Shown here: positions 1-7,687 of the stretch, piece after piece | Layout of the letters: every line of letters begins with the position of its first letter | Numbering within the stretch: the stretch's first letter is position 1 | Assembly: GCA_937968015.1 (NCBI GenBank) | Contig: CALBSO010000149.1 | Coordinates: 1-58,735, forward strand | Length of the DNA stretch: 58,735 bases | Reading direction: 5' to 3' | From: an uncultured Thermomicrobia bacterium | GTDB taxonomy: Bacteria > Chloroflexota > Chloroflexia > Thermomicrobiales > JALYUS01 | Program-made: the position numbers and the translations under genes | Notes under the pieces: model-generated | Databases searched by the model: none | What the model was told of the DNA's origin: nothing | What the model saw: the letters and a program-made list of their open reading frames with translations, nothing else

Positions 1-2
1 TC

Positions 3-206
3 CCAATACCGACCACGCGGGCGGCTGACGGTGTGGTGCAATCCGACGCACCGGAGGATGGCTTTTCGGAAACTCTCGCCGTCTTGCAGGCGGTCGAGCG
101 CGGCGAACTGACAATTGACGAGGCGATGGAGAAACTGGCGAACCTCGAAGACGGCACGCCCGCTGCCTCCGTGCCACCGGAGCATGGCGGCGGCACAATC
201 CCATAG
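3..206 (+). CDS. C-terminal end of an unidentified protein (SHOCT-like tail)
   Basis: Only the last 67 residues are in the window; the gene enters from the left edge in frame 3 and stops at TAG 204-206. The segment LQAVERGELTIDEAMEKLANLE has the short helix-turn-helix look of the SHOCT-like C-terminal domain that ends many bacterial DUF4097-type or membrane proteins (helix, 'G.lt.dEA..kL', helix). It is followed by a Pro/Gly-rich end. The body of the protein is outside the window, so no function can be assigned. A strong hairpin at 236-270 follows it. Confidence 0.6.
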   Translation, partial: PIPTTRAADGVVQSDAPEDGFSETLAVLQAVERGELTIDEAMEKLANLEDGTPAASVPPEHGGGTIP

Positions 207-235
207 CAATAGATCGCCAATGTCGGGAATACCCG

Positions 236-270
236 GACGCCGCTCGCTCTTGCATAGGGTGAGCGGCGTC
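236..270 (+). terminator. Hairpin after the first gene
   Basis: GACGCCGCTC (236-245) pairs perfectly with GAGCGGCGTC (261-270) across a 15-base loop. It lies 30 bases after the stop of the partial gene. There is no T-run, so this is either a Rho-type or weak intrinsic terminator, or an RNA-stabilising hairpin. The rest of 271-456 shows no clear coding sequence. Confidence 0.45.
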
Positions 271-456
271 GCCTTATGTCGAGCGGGGAAACGGCCCGTC
301 GGGACATCAACCGGCGGGTTATCCCCACCCTCTCAACCGACAAGAGATGTACGTACATTTCGCGGCGACGGTTGCCTTTGATGGCACAGTACGTTACGCT
401 AGCAAGCATCGTGCAGCGAAATTGGCATGCACACCGCATTTATCGAGAATTTTTGC

Positions 457-478
457 AAGACGGCGCAACCACCGTCTT
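457..478 (+). promoter_or_regulatory. Hairpin just upstream of the sigma-factor start
   Basis: AAGACGG (457-463) pairs with CCGTCTT (472-478), with an 8-base loop, about 30 bases before the proposed start at 510. It follows an AT-rich stretch (441-455). It would lie in the 5' leader of the sigma factor message and could affect its translation. No promoter with both a good -35 and -10 was identified in 271-509. Confidence 0.3.
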
Positions 479-509
479 GGTTACTCGTTGTAATGATTGG
501 GAGGCTGGG

Positions 510-1112
510 TTGGAAGGCCCGGTGACGACCACGGACGAGACCACCTGGATAGCCCGCGCGCGCAGCGGGGACGCGGCGGCGTTTGAGGCGCTCCTCAATC
601 GGTATGAGCGGCAGATTTATGCCTATATCTACCGGATGATGGGCGGCAATGGCGACGACGCGGAGGACCTGACGCAGGATACCTTCCTCAAGGCGTATCG
701 CGCGCTCGGTCGGACATCCGACGACCTCAACGTCTCGGCATGGTTGCACCGGATCGCCTCGAACTCCTGCCTCGATGAACTGCGGCGGCGGCAACGCATT
801 CGCTGGCAGCCATGGGACGGTATGAAGCACGACCGTTTGCTGCACGGGAGTGCGGGGGAAAACCCCGAACGCTCGCTGCTCCGCCGAGAAGCGGAAGGGA
901 CGGTACAGGGAACCCTCAATCGTATGTCCCCGCGCAACAAGCAGGCGCTGGTACTGCGCGAATATGAGGGTCTCTCCTGCGAGGAGATCGGCGAGATCAT
1001 GGGGGTTTCGCGATCCGCTGTCAAATCCGTTCTTTTCCGGGCTCGTGAGGAGTTTCGGAAGTACTCGGTCGAACTCGGTTTCGACGCGCCGTTGGAGGAT
1101 GAGGATCCGTAA
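510..1112 (+). CDS. ECF-type RNA polymerase sigma factor
   Basis: About 200 residues, the usual ECF size. Region 2 is clear (AFEALLNRYERQIYAYIYRMMG then DAEDLTQDTFLKAYRAL, the conserved D.eDl.Q..f segment). Region 4 follows (LNRMSPRNKQALVLREYEGLSCEEIGEIMGVSRSAVKS, the helix-turn-helix that reads the -35). The open frame extends upstream to 276, but the N-terminal part is not sigma-like. TTG at 510 has GGGAGG five bases upstream; GTG at 522 is an alternative. The stop TAA shares one base with the ATG of the next gene (TAATG), so the sigma factor and its putative anti-sigma are translationally coupled. The regulon is unknown. Confidence 0.88.
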   Translation: MEGPVTTTDETTWIARARSGDAAAFEALLNRYERQIYAYIYRMMGGNGDDAEDLTQDTFLKAYRALGRTSDDLNVSAWLHRIASNSCLDELRRRQRIRWQPWDGMKHDRLLHGSAGENPERSLLRREAEGTVQGTLNRMSPRNKQALVLREYEGLSCEEIGEIMGVSRSAVKSVLFRAREEFRKYSVELGFDAPLEDEDP

Positions 1113-2617
1113 TGGGACGAATACGCGAGCAAGAGAAAATCCGCGAACTCGTCTCCGCCTATCTCGACGGTGAGTTGCCGCCTGACGACGCACAGTTTGT
1201 TGGCAAGCGTATCCAGGAAGATCCGGCGTACGCTCAGGTCTACGCCGCCTATCGCGGTATCCGTATGGACCTCCGTGCGCTCGCCCGCCCCGAAGTGCCC
1301 GCCAGCGTGTCGCAAACGATCCGTGCTCGCGCCGCTGTGATGCAGCCGGGCCGCGCGGTCCTCAACATCCGCCAACGCATCGCCCGCATCACTGCCGCCG
1401 CTGCAACGCTCGCGGCCACCTTCGCCGCGATCCTCACGGGTGGCTTCGGGCTACAGAACCATTTTAGTCATGCCGTACCCGGCACCGGGCAACCGAACCC
1501 GGTCGTCATCGTGGCCAACAACCCGCAGACCACGGCGACGATCCTCAATCCGAACATCCGCTATGACGAACCGGCGCAGATTCATTTCACCCGCCCGATG
1601 AATGCGCAGACCGTGCTGACCTCCGTCATCTTCAGCCCGACCGTGGCGGTCAGCAATCTCCAGTACGACAAGAGTTCCTTCATCCTCAGCACCAAGCCAA
1701 AAACACTCATCCCGCGGACGCAGTACACGGTGCAAATCCCCGCCGGGCTGAAAGATGCCGAGGGCAATGACGTGACACCGAGTGCGTTCGTCTTCTCAGT
1801 CGGCGACGTCATACCGGGCAGTACGGGCCAACCGACGACCGCTCCCGCGACAGCGGCAGCCAGCCCAACCCCGTTCACCATCGCTGCCGTGTCGTCCGCT
1901 ACTGTTGTCTCCGCTACCGATGTCACGCCGCCGTCGGCGCCGCCTACCGCGAGTGACGTGCCCGCGGCGACCGAGCCGCCACCGGCCGCTCCGACGGCGG
2001 CGAAGCCTGCCACCGTTGCGTCGAAACCGAGCAATACGCCGGTTCCTCCCACGAAGCCCGCCGGGACAGTCATCACGATCTCCGAGCCGACCGCGGTACC
2101 AACCGCGACCGCAGCGCCGACCATTGCACCGACGGTTACCCCTGCCCCGACCGTCGTGCCGACGCCGACGCCGCCCGCGATCGCGGTAGCGGACAAGTTC
2201 AAGGGCGCGTACGCCGCGACGGCCAACCGGCTCGGCTCCCCGATCGGTGGCGCGGCGAGCGTTGGGACATCGCAACTCTTCTTCCAGAATGGGTTCATGC
2301 TCTACGTCGCGGGTCAGCCAATCTACGTCTTCTACTCTGGCGACCGCTCATATGCCACCTACCCGAACCCCGGCAACAGTGGCACGGGCAGTGAGGGAGG
2401 CGCGGGCCCATCCGCCGGTCTCTACAAGCCGGTCAATGCCTTCGGCGTCGTCTGGGTCTCGAAGGGTCTACAAAGCAAACTCGGCTACGCGACCAGCCCG
2501 AGCGAATCGAGCGGCAGTGGGACGCTCCAAACCTTCGAGAATGGCTCGATCCTCTCAGTCGGCAGCGATGTCTACGTCCTCCTCAAGAACGGCACCTGGC
2601 AGCCCTTCAGCGGCTAG
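1112..2617 (+). CDS. Membrane-anchored anti-sigma factor with Ig-like and Pro/Thr-rich exterior
   Basis: 501 residues. Residues 1-60 resemble the cytoplasmic anti-sigma head (IRELVSAYLDGELPPDDAQFV). They lack the HxxxCxxC zinc motif, so this is a zinc-free type. One membrane helix lies at about 91-114. Residues 150-232 look like an SbsA-type bacterial Ig domain (FTRPMNAQTV ... SFILSTKPKTLIPRTQYTVQI). A long Pro/Ala/Thr linker follows (about 235-360), then a C-terminal part with two LGFP-like segments (NRLGSPIGGA and SKLGYATSPS). The layout suggests an outside sensor domain on a long stalk that holds the ECF sigma factor at the membrane. Its start overlaps the sigma stop by one base. Confidence 0.8.
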   Translation: MGRIREQEKIRELVSAYLDGELPPDDAQFVGKRIQEDPAYAQVYAAYRGIRMDLRALARPEVPASVSQTIRARAAVMQPGRAVLNIRQRIARITAAAATLAATFAAILTGGFGLQNHFSHAVPGTGQPNPVVIVANNPQTTATILNPNIRYDEPAQIHFTRPMNAQTVLTSVIFSPTVAVSNLQYDKSSFILSTKPKTLIPRTQYTVQIPAGLKDAEGNDVTPSAFVFSVGDVIPGSTGQPTTAPATAAASPTPFTIAAVSSATVVSATDVTPPSAPPTASDVPAATEPPPAAPTAAKPATVASKPSNTPVPPTKPAGTVITISEPTAVPTATAAPTIAPTVTPAPTVVPTPTPPAIAVADKFKGAYAATANRLGSPIGGAASVGTSQLFFQNGFMLYVAGQPIYVFYSGDRSYATYPNPGNSGTGSEGGAGPSAGLYKPVNAFGVVWVSKGLQSKLGYATSPSESSGSGTLQTFENGSILSVGSDVYVLLKNGTWQPFSG

Positions 2618-2647
2618 ACGGGCTGCACGGAAAAGAGCAATGACAAC

Positions 2648-2668
2648 GGGCGGACCATCTGTCCGCCC
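2648..2668 (+). terminator. Hairpin after the anti-sigma gene
   Basis: GGGCGGAC (2648-2655) and GTCCGCCC (2661-2668) form a perfect 8-bp stem with a 5-base loop, followed by ATTTCTCTCCC. It closes the sigma/anti-sigma operon and also faces the end of the minus-strand gene 2753-2971. A closely similar GGGCGGTC hairpin ends the gene at 26769-27158. Confidence 0.65.
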
Positions 2669-2711
2669 ATTTCTCTCCCATGTGTATTTCCCCTCCATTG
2701 CGAGCGTACCG

Positions 2712-2752
2712 GAGAGGCGGGCGCCCTTTGGGCAGTGGGGGTGAGGTTTCCC
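2712..2752. repeat. Dispersed 3'-end element (GCGGGCGCCC...GGGGTGAG.TT.CCCC)
   Basis: This stretch lies directly after the stop of the minus-strand gene 2753-2971. It shares its order of blocks with 16947-17014: GCGGGCGCCC, TGGGCAG, GGGGTGAG, then CCCCT plus a stop codon. In both cases the element touches the TAG/TAA of a minus-strand gene. Confidence 0.55.
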
Positions 2753-2971
2753 CTACGACCGCGACGCCGCCTGCTTCGCCGTCCGCACCGCCTCGGTGCC
2801 GGTAAACGGAGCCGTGGCCGTCGCCGCGCCCGGTGCCGTGAGGTTCGCGACGAACTGCGTCGGCACAGGCTTCGCGGCCTCGGCACGCGCCTCCGCCGCG
2901 CTCTCCGCCCAGACAAAATGATCTCTGCCGAAGTGGTTGACGACGTAGAGTGCCTGCTTCTTCGCTGCCAT
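2753..2971 (-). CDS. Small hypothetical protein (72 aa)
   Basis: MAAKKQALYVVNHFGRDHFVWAESAAEARAEAAKPVPTQ... has no recognised domain. The N-terminal half looks like a small beta-hairpin plus helix and the C-terminal half is Ala/Thr rich. The start ATG at 2971 has AAGGGAG about 8 bases upstream, a strong reason to accept it as real. It is transcribed alone, convergent with the anti-sigma gene. No membrane segment or signal peptide is visible. Function unknown. Confidence 0.6.
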   Translation of the reverse strand: MAAKKQALYVVNHFGRDHFVWAESAAEARAEAAKPVPTQFVANLTAPGAATATAPFTGTEAVRTAKQAASRS

Positions 2972-3114
2972 CGGTCTGCTCCCTTATCGTGTGATCGTAG
3001 AACCGCACCGATGCCGCTCTACGCCTGAAAACCATTCAACTATGCGACCCTTACGCACGAAGCGTGCCGAACGGTCGTTTGGATGACATTCCTGCCATCT
3101 CACAATAATGAACG

Positions 3115-3348
3115 TTGGAAACGGTGCAATTGTTGCGGGTAATGTTTTCCATCGAACACCTCATCATGGAGGGCGGACCGGGCGAGGCGATCATCACGGT
3201 CGCGGATGAGCAGGGCGCGGATGTGATCGTGCTCGGTGGCGGACGTGCTATGCTTGATGGCACGTCGTCCGAAAGCGGTATCGGATCTATCATCCGCCAT
3301 GCCCGATGCCCGGTATTGATTGTCCCCTCAGAAAGGAAGCCCCGGTGA
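3115..3348 (+). pseudogene. N-terminally truncated universal stress protein (UspA family)
   Basis: 77 residues match only the second half of a UspA domain: GEAIITVADEQGADVIVLGGG followed by GIGSIIRHARCPVLIVP, the usual ATP-binding end of the fold. Normal family members have about 140-150 residues. The first strand and the Asp-containing nucleotide loop are missing, and nothing upstream (2972-3114) encodes them. The first possible start is TTG 3115, with no clear SD. Its TGA (3346-3348) overlaps the GTG start of the kynureninase gene (GTGA), so it may still serve as a translated leader. It is called a remnant because the fold would be incomplete; a real half-size protein cannot be excluded. 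Confidence 0.6.
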
Positions 3349-4628
3349 GAGATACCAGCCGCGACGAGGCCCGCCGCCGCGACGCCGCCGATCCACTCCG
3401 GTCATATCGCGACCGCTTCTACACCCAGCCAGGCATACTGTACCTCGACGGCAACTCGCTCGGCCTCCTCTCGCGCGACGCGGAACGGACGCTCCTACGC
3501 GTGCTGAATGAATGGAAGACGCAGGGCATCGAGGCGTGGCTACATGCCGACCCGCCCTGGTTCACGCTCACGGAGGAACTTGGCGCGCTGATGGCTCCGC
3601 TTGTCGGCGCGGAACCGGATGAGGTAATCGTCACAGCGAGCACGACCGTCAATCTGCATACGCTCGTCGCCACCTTCTACCAACCGACGCGCGAGCGGCG
3701 GAAGATCATCGCCACGTCGCTGGATTTCCCGTCAGACATCTACGCCCTGGAAAGTCAGATCCGTCTGCATAGCGGTGACCCCTCCGACGATCTCATCATC
3801 GTGCGGAGCCGGGATGGGCGCTTGGTCGAGGAAGATGACATCATCGCCGCGATGACGCCGGAGGTCGCAATGGTCATCCTCCCCGCCGTCTTTTACCGCA
3901 GCGGCCAACTGCTGGACATTGCCCGACTTACCGCTGCCGCGCACGAGCGCGGCATCCTGATCGGCATAGACGGCTGCCATTCCGTTGGCCTCGTGCCACA
4001 CGAATTCGACCGGTGGGGCGTAGATTTCGCCTTCTGGTGTACCTACAAATACCTGAACAGCGGCCCTGGCGGCACGGCGGGCTTGTACGTCAACCGGCGG
4101 CATTTCAGCGTCCCGCCCGGCATGGCGGGCTGGTGGGGCAGCGACAAGACGACACAGTTCGACATGTCTCACACCTTTACCGGCGCGGGGAACGCCGGTT
4201 CGTGGCAGATCGGCACGCCACCCTTGCTCAGCACCGCGCCGCTCCACGGCTCCCTCATGATGTTCGCGGAGGCAGGCATCGAGAACGTCCGTGCCGCTTC
4301 CCTCTCGCGCACCGATTACCTGATCGCCCTGATCGAAGCGATGGGCCTCACCGACGCGCCGTATCACTACGGCATCGGCACACCGCGCGATCACGCCCGG
4401 CGAGGCGGTCATGTCGCCGTCGAGCACCGGGAGGGCACGCGGATCGCCAAGGCGCTCAAAACGAAGGGCGTCATCCCCGACTTCCGCCCGCCGAACATCG
4501 TCCGCCTTGCTCCCATCGCGCTCTATACCTCGTATGACGAATGCTGGCAGGCCGCACAGCACTTGAAAGCAATCATAGATGAGCGCGCCTACGAGGCCTT
4601 CCCGATTGGTCGTGAACTCGTCGCATAG
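3345..4628 (+). CDS. kynU: Kynureninase (PLP-dependent)
   Basis: Kynureninase cleaves L-kynurenine to anthranilate and alanine (EC 3.7.1.3). The 427-residue protein has the family's N-terminal LYLDGNSLGLLSR, the segment NLHTLVATFYQPT, the PLP aspartate in IDGCHSVG (D209) and the Schiff-base lysine in WCTYKYLNSGPGG (K235). GTG 3345 is preferred over the upstream ATG 3306 because AGGAAG lies about 7 bases before it and the upstream residues are the Usp frame's shadow. No other tryptophan- or kynurenine-pathway gene is nearby, so it probably acts on its own or with distant genes. The next gene starts 41 bases later on the same strand. Confidence 0.92.
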   Translation: MRDTSRDEARRRDAADPLRSYRDRFYTQPGILYLDGNSLGLLSRDAERTLLRVLNEWKTQGIEAWLHADPPWFTLTEELGALMAPLVGAEPDEVIVTASTTVNLHTLVATFYQPTRERRKIIATSLDFPSDIYALESQIRLHSGDPSDDLIIVRSRDGRLVEEDDIIAAMTPEVAMVILPAVFYRSGQLLDIARLTAAAHERGILIGIDGCHSVGLVPHEFDRWGVDFAFWCTYKYLNSGPGGTAGLYVNRRHFSVPPGMAGWWGSDKTTQFDMSHTFTGAGNAGSWQIGTPPLLSTAPLHGSLMMFAEAGIENVRAASLSRTDYLIALIEAMGLTDAPYHYGIGTPRDHARRGGHVAVEHREGTRIAKALKTKGVIPDFRPPNIVRLAPIALYTSYDECWQAAQHLKAIIDERAYEAFPIGRELVA

Positions 4629-4669
4629 CCGACCGTTGTGGAGCAAGATCAGAGATGGAGGAGAACACC

Positions 4670-5317
4670 ATGATTGAGTCACCCGTGCGCCATCAGTTCG
4701 CTGATCGCCTGACCTCAGAAGCAGAACTGCGGGCGTTATTGGGAGAGCCACGCGAACTCCTAATCAAAAAGCAACTCTCGGCCTTGGATCGTCATTGTCG
4801 CGCCTTCATCGCGCTCTCGCCCTTCCTGCTTCTTGGGACGGCGAACGCGAACGGGCAATGCGATGTCTCGCCGCGTGGTGATGCGCCGGGGTTTGTGTTG
4901 GCGCTGGATGACCGCACACTCGTGATCCCCGACCGGCCCGGCAACCGGCGGATTGATTCACTGCGCAATATCGTCACGCATGGGGGCGTGGGACTGCTAT
5001 TCATAATCCCCGGTGTCGAGGAGACGTTACGGATCAACGGGCGGGCGTGTATCGTGCGGGACGCGGACCTCCTGGCGCGGATGGAGGCGCAGGGGAAGAT
5101 ACCGGAGATCGCGATCGTCGTCGAGGTGGAGGAGGCATTCCTGCAATGCCCGAAGGCGCTGAAGCGGTCACGGCTCTGGGACACGACGACGTGGCCGGAA
5201 CGTGGCGCGCTGCCGACACTGGCGCAGATGATTCACGACCAGGTGCCGATGCCCGATGTGACGGTAGAGGCATTGGACGCGGCGTTCGAGCGAGGATATC
5301 GGGAGCGGCTGTATTAG
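4670..5317 (+). CDS. PPOX-class FMN-dependent flavoprotein (DR_2398-like)
   Basis: A 215-residue pyridoxamine-5'-phosphate-oxidase-fold protein. The split-barrel segment DVSPRGDAPGFVLALDDRTLVIPDRPGNRRIDSLRNI and the end FLQCPKALKRSRLWD are typical of the MSMEG_1061/DR_2398 subgroup. These bind FMN (or F420 in relatives) and have no settled substrate. ATG 4670 is chosen over 4655 because GGAGGAG lies 7 bases upstream of 4670. It follows kynU at short distance and may be cotranscribed. A perfect 19-bp hairpin lies after it at 5361. Confidence 0.85.
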   Translation: MIESPVRHQFADRLTSEAELRALLGEPRELLIKKQLSALDRHCRAFIALSPFLLLGTANANGQCDVSPRGDAPGFVLALDDRTLVIPDRPGNRRIDSLRNIVTHGGVGLLFIIPGVEETLRINGRACIVRDADLLARMEAQGKIPEIAIVVEVEEAFLQCPKALKRSRLWDTTTWPERGALPTLAQMIHDQVPMPDVTVEALDAAFERGYRERLY

Positions 5318-5360
5318 ACCGCCCGACCCCAGTAGGTCGCCAGCCGAAGTGAGACAGCGT

Positions 5361-5407
5361 GGTGGCGTAGGCTTCAGCCCCAAACGCAGGCTGAAGCCTA
5401 CGCCACC
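5361..5407. repeat. Perfect 19-bp inverted repeat between convergent genes
   Basis: The arms 5361-5379 (beginning GGTGGCGTAGG) and 5389-5407 are exact reverse complements, with a 9-base loop. The element fills the gap between the ends of the PPOX gene (plus) and the methyltransferase (minus), so it can act as a bidirectional terminator. Its sequence looks like a mobile or REP-like palindrome rather than a classical U-tract terminator. Confidence 0.75.
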
Positions 5408-5411
5408 GAAT

Positions 5412-6023
5412 TTAGAAATTCTTCGCCGGATCGGGGCGCGTCGCGACCACCAAATATTCGCGATCGTTCTCCCAGCGGACTTCCGGCGACTCGAACCCCT
5501 GCGCGATGAGCATTCCGGTCAGTTTCTCGACGCCAATCCGCCGGGGCTTCGGCGGGCCGTTCCCTTCCGGCGCGTCTTCACGGAACTCGAGCACTGCGAC
5601 GATCCCGCCATGCCGGAGGACGTGATGCATCTGCGCGATCATGTGCTCCGGCGGGCTGATTTCGTGCAGCACGAAGGCGATGAAGCAGCAATCGAGGCTC
5701 CCCTCCGGCATCGGCAGATCGTGGTGGAGATTCACAGGCATCACGCGCACCGTCGGCGGCAGGTTCTTTGATCCCGCGATGCGCAGCATCTCCTCACTCT
5801 GGTCGAGCGCAAAGACGCGGCCCGTCTCGCCAACCGCCTTCGCCAGTTCGATCGTGAAAAGGCCCGTGCCGCAGCCGAGGTCCGCGACATGCATACCGTG
5901 ACGCAAGCCGAGGCGACCGATCATCGCGGGCGGATCGAGGCGCGCGAGGCGTTCCGGGGACTCCATGCGCTGCCATTTCGATGTGTCGAAGATGTGCGAT
6001 CCCTCGCGCTGCTGATCTGCCAC
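5412..6023 (-). CDS. Class I SAM-dependent methyltransferase
   Basis: 203 residues. Motif I is VADLGCGTGLFTIELAKAV, the acidic end of strand 2 is VFALDQSEEML, and later motifs are LDCCFIAFVLHEI and HVLRHGGIVAVLEF. This is the Methyltransf_11/31 type. The substrate cannot be read from sequence. The start is GTG 6023-6021, sharing one base with the TAG stop of the upstream acetyltransferase (TAGTG), so the two are a coupled pair. Confidence 0.85.
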   Translation of the reverse strand: MADQQREGSHIFDTSKWQRMESPERLARLDPPAMIGRLGLRHGMHVADLGCGTGLFTIELAKAVGETGRVFALDQSEEMLRIAGSKNLPPTVRVMPVNLHHDLPMPEGSLDCCFIAFVLHEISPPEHMIAQMHHVLRHGGIVAVLEFREDAPEGNGPPKPRRIGVEKLTGMLIAQGFESPEVRWENDREYLVVATRPDPAKNF

Positions 6024-6790
6024 TATTCGTCCCTCCGATATTCAACGCCGGCATCTACCGGCACGAGGCCAAGCAGTTGCGCCAGCCCCAATGATGTGAC
6101 GTTATCCGTGAACGTCGTCCATTGAGGCAACAACCCCTTCGCTGCCACTGCGGTCATCAGCGAATGCGCGCAGGCCGTCGCATACCCCTTGCCACGCGCG
6201 CTTCGGTCGGTATGCGCGCCGACTTCCGCGTACGGTGCGGCAATCGCCCACGTCGCGGCAATGGCGACGAGCCGACCGTCCTCCTCGACGCCATCGGCCA
6301 TCCCCTCGGCGAGCAGGGCGGCGACGCTCCCGAAGGCGTCCGTCAGCCATTCTCCCTCGCCACGAAGCAGCCGCGTGACGGCCTCGGTGTCGGGCGGGCC
6401 GAGCGGCCGCGTGTACACATCCGTCCGCTCCAGCGGTGGCAATCGCCAGTCATCCGTCGCGGCGAGGATCGTGATGTCGGTGCGCTGATCACCGAAGAGC
6501 GTCTCGTTGATCAGTCGCTCGGTCTCGACATCCGAAACCCAGAGGCGGCTGATACCCGGTTCCTCCGCGAGGAAATCGAGGAGCGGTTCGGCATCGCCGA
6601 GCGAGAGAAGATACGCCCCGCCCTGTGACGACGCCGGCATCATCACCGCCGCTGCGTGCGGGCGCGCCAGGTCGTCCACCATCACCCGCGCCCCGCCCGA
6701 ACGCAAGAGAAAGCGCGCCGCCGTATGCCACGGGCGCGGCTCAACACGAGAGAGCAGGGTGGAGAACCGGTCACGCGGGTAATCTTGCAT
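6023..6790 (-). CDS. GNAT-family N-acetyltransferase
   Basis: About 255 residues. The C-terminal half has the GNAT core: EVGAHTDRSARGKGYATACAHSLMTAVAAKGLLPQWTTFTDNVTSLGLAQLLGL, with the acetyl-CoA loop RxxGxG/A-like SARGKGYA. This matches the GNAT_acetyltran-type proteins that have a divergent N-terminal GNAT half. ATG 6790 has GGAG ten bases upstream; an ATG at 6811 lacks an SD. It is coupled to the downstream methyltransferase. The target molecule is unknown. Confidence 0.78.
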   Translation of the reverse strand: MQDYPRDRFSTLLSRVEPRPWHTAARFLLRSGGARVMVDDLARPHAAAVMMPASSQGGAYLLSLGDAEPLLDFLAEEPGISRLWVSDVETERLINETLFGDQRTDITILAATDDWRLPPLERTDVYTRPLGPPDTEAVTRLLRGEGEWLTDAFGSVAALLAEGMADGVEEDGRLVAIAATWAIAAPYAEVGAHTDRSARGKGYATACAHSLMTAVAAKGLLPQWTTFTDNVTSLGLAQLLGLVPVDAGVEYRRDE

Positions 6791-6922
6791 CGCGTTCGCA
6801 CTCCAGCGCATCGAGGCAAAACCGTCGGCACCGCCCGCATGATACCAGAAGGGGCCGCCCGTTCGTCCGGCAGGCGTCGCGCACGCATTTCGGAGTACAT
6901 TTAAACGTCAACCGCCAAAGCG

Positions 6923-6943
6923 GGCGCCCACAAGGGGCGCCCG
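6923..6943 (-). terminator. Hairpin after the thioredoxin-like gene
   Basis: GGGCGCCC (6923-6930) and GGGCGCCC (6936-6943) are self-complementary arms around a 5-base loop. Read on the minus strand it lies about 37 bases after the stop of the gene at 6980-7582. The two arms are each palindromic, which also fits the GC-rich intergenic repeat style of this genome. Confidence 0.45.
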
Positions 6944-6979
6944 TACGGTACACAAAAAGGCGCCAGTCGCAGCGCTCCC

Positions 6980-7582
6980 TTACGCGGGCACGCCGCTGAC
7001 GATCTTCTTCAGTTCGTCCACGAGCAATTGATTCCATGCCGGGGCGCGCTCGGCGCGCAGATTCGTGCTTGCCGCGCCCCATGCCTGCCGCGCTTCGGGA
7101 GAGAGATCGCCGGCAGCGGCGTTCTGGGCGGCGTTGAATTCGGGATGCGCAGCGAAGAAGGCATTGCGGGCGGCGGTAGATTCCGCGGTCTGAGCGGCCG
7201 GGCGCTCGATGAAGTGGCCGAGTTCGCGCATCTGCTGATCGAAGAAGACGATCACTGGGATGGATTTGAACTGACCGTCCTTCAGGTACTGATTCATCAC
7301 GTCTTCGTTCTGATCGCGCAGGAAGACGCGGATGTTCAATGTGCCGGATGCTTCCGCCAGCTTCCCGAGCACCGGGAGGCCCGCGATGACATCGCCGCAC
7401 CAGTCTTCCGCGATGACCAGGACGTTGAGTTTTTCCGGCAGGTTCTTGAAGGCTGCGACATCGTCGGGCTTCAGTTGCACCTTGCCCTCGTTCTCAACGA
7501 AACGATCTTTGTTCTGCGTCATTTGATCCACGTATTGCTGGTACGTCAGGCCTTCGTTGAACCGTTCCTGTGTTACCGCCAT
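6980..7582 (-). CDS. Thioredoxin-family protein with a single active-site cysteine
   Basis: 200 residues. The fold is seen in LNVLVIAEDWCGDVIAGLPVLGKLAEASGTLNIRVFLRDQNEDVMNQYLKDGQFKSIPVIVFFDQQMRELGHFIERP, including the cis-proline of SIPVIVFF. The active-site motif is WCGDV: C62 is present, but the second Cys of CxxC is Val65. It therefore cannot act as an ordinary dithiol oxidoreductase and would be a one-cysteine (glutaredoxin-like or bacilliredoxin-like) enzyme. ATG 7582 has GGGAGGG 8 bases upstream, better than the start at 7630. No signal peptide, so cytoplasmic. Confidence 0.82.
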   Translation of the reverse strand: MAVTQERFNEGLTYQQYVDQMTQNKDRFVENEGKVQLKPDDVAAFKNLPEKLNVLVIAEDWCGDVIAGLPVLGKLAEASGTLNIRVFLRDQNEDVMNQYLKDGQFKSIPVIVFFDQQMRELGHFIERPAAQTAESTAARNAFFAAHPEFNAAQNAAAGDLSPEARQAWGAASTNLRAERAPAWNQLLVDELKKIVSGVPA

Positions 7583-7687
7583 GTCGCGCGCCCTCCCGCA
7601 GGTGATGATGAGAATTTCCGAACGTTCCATGATTGGTCATGGTCCGTATCTCCTGCAACACGCCGGGCTACCATCCCTATTCCCTCA

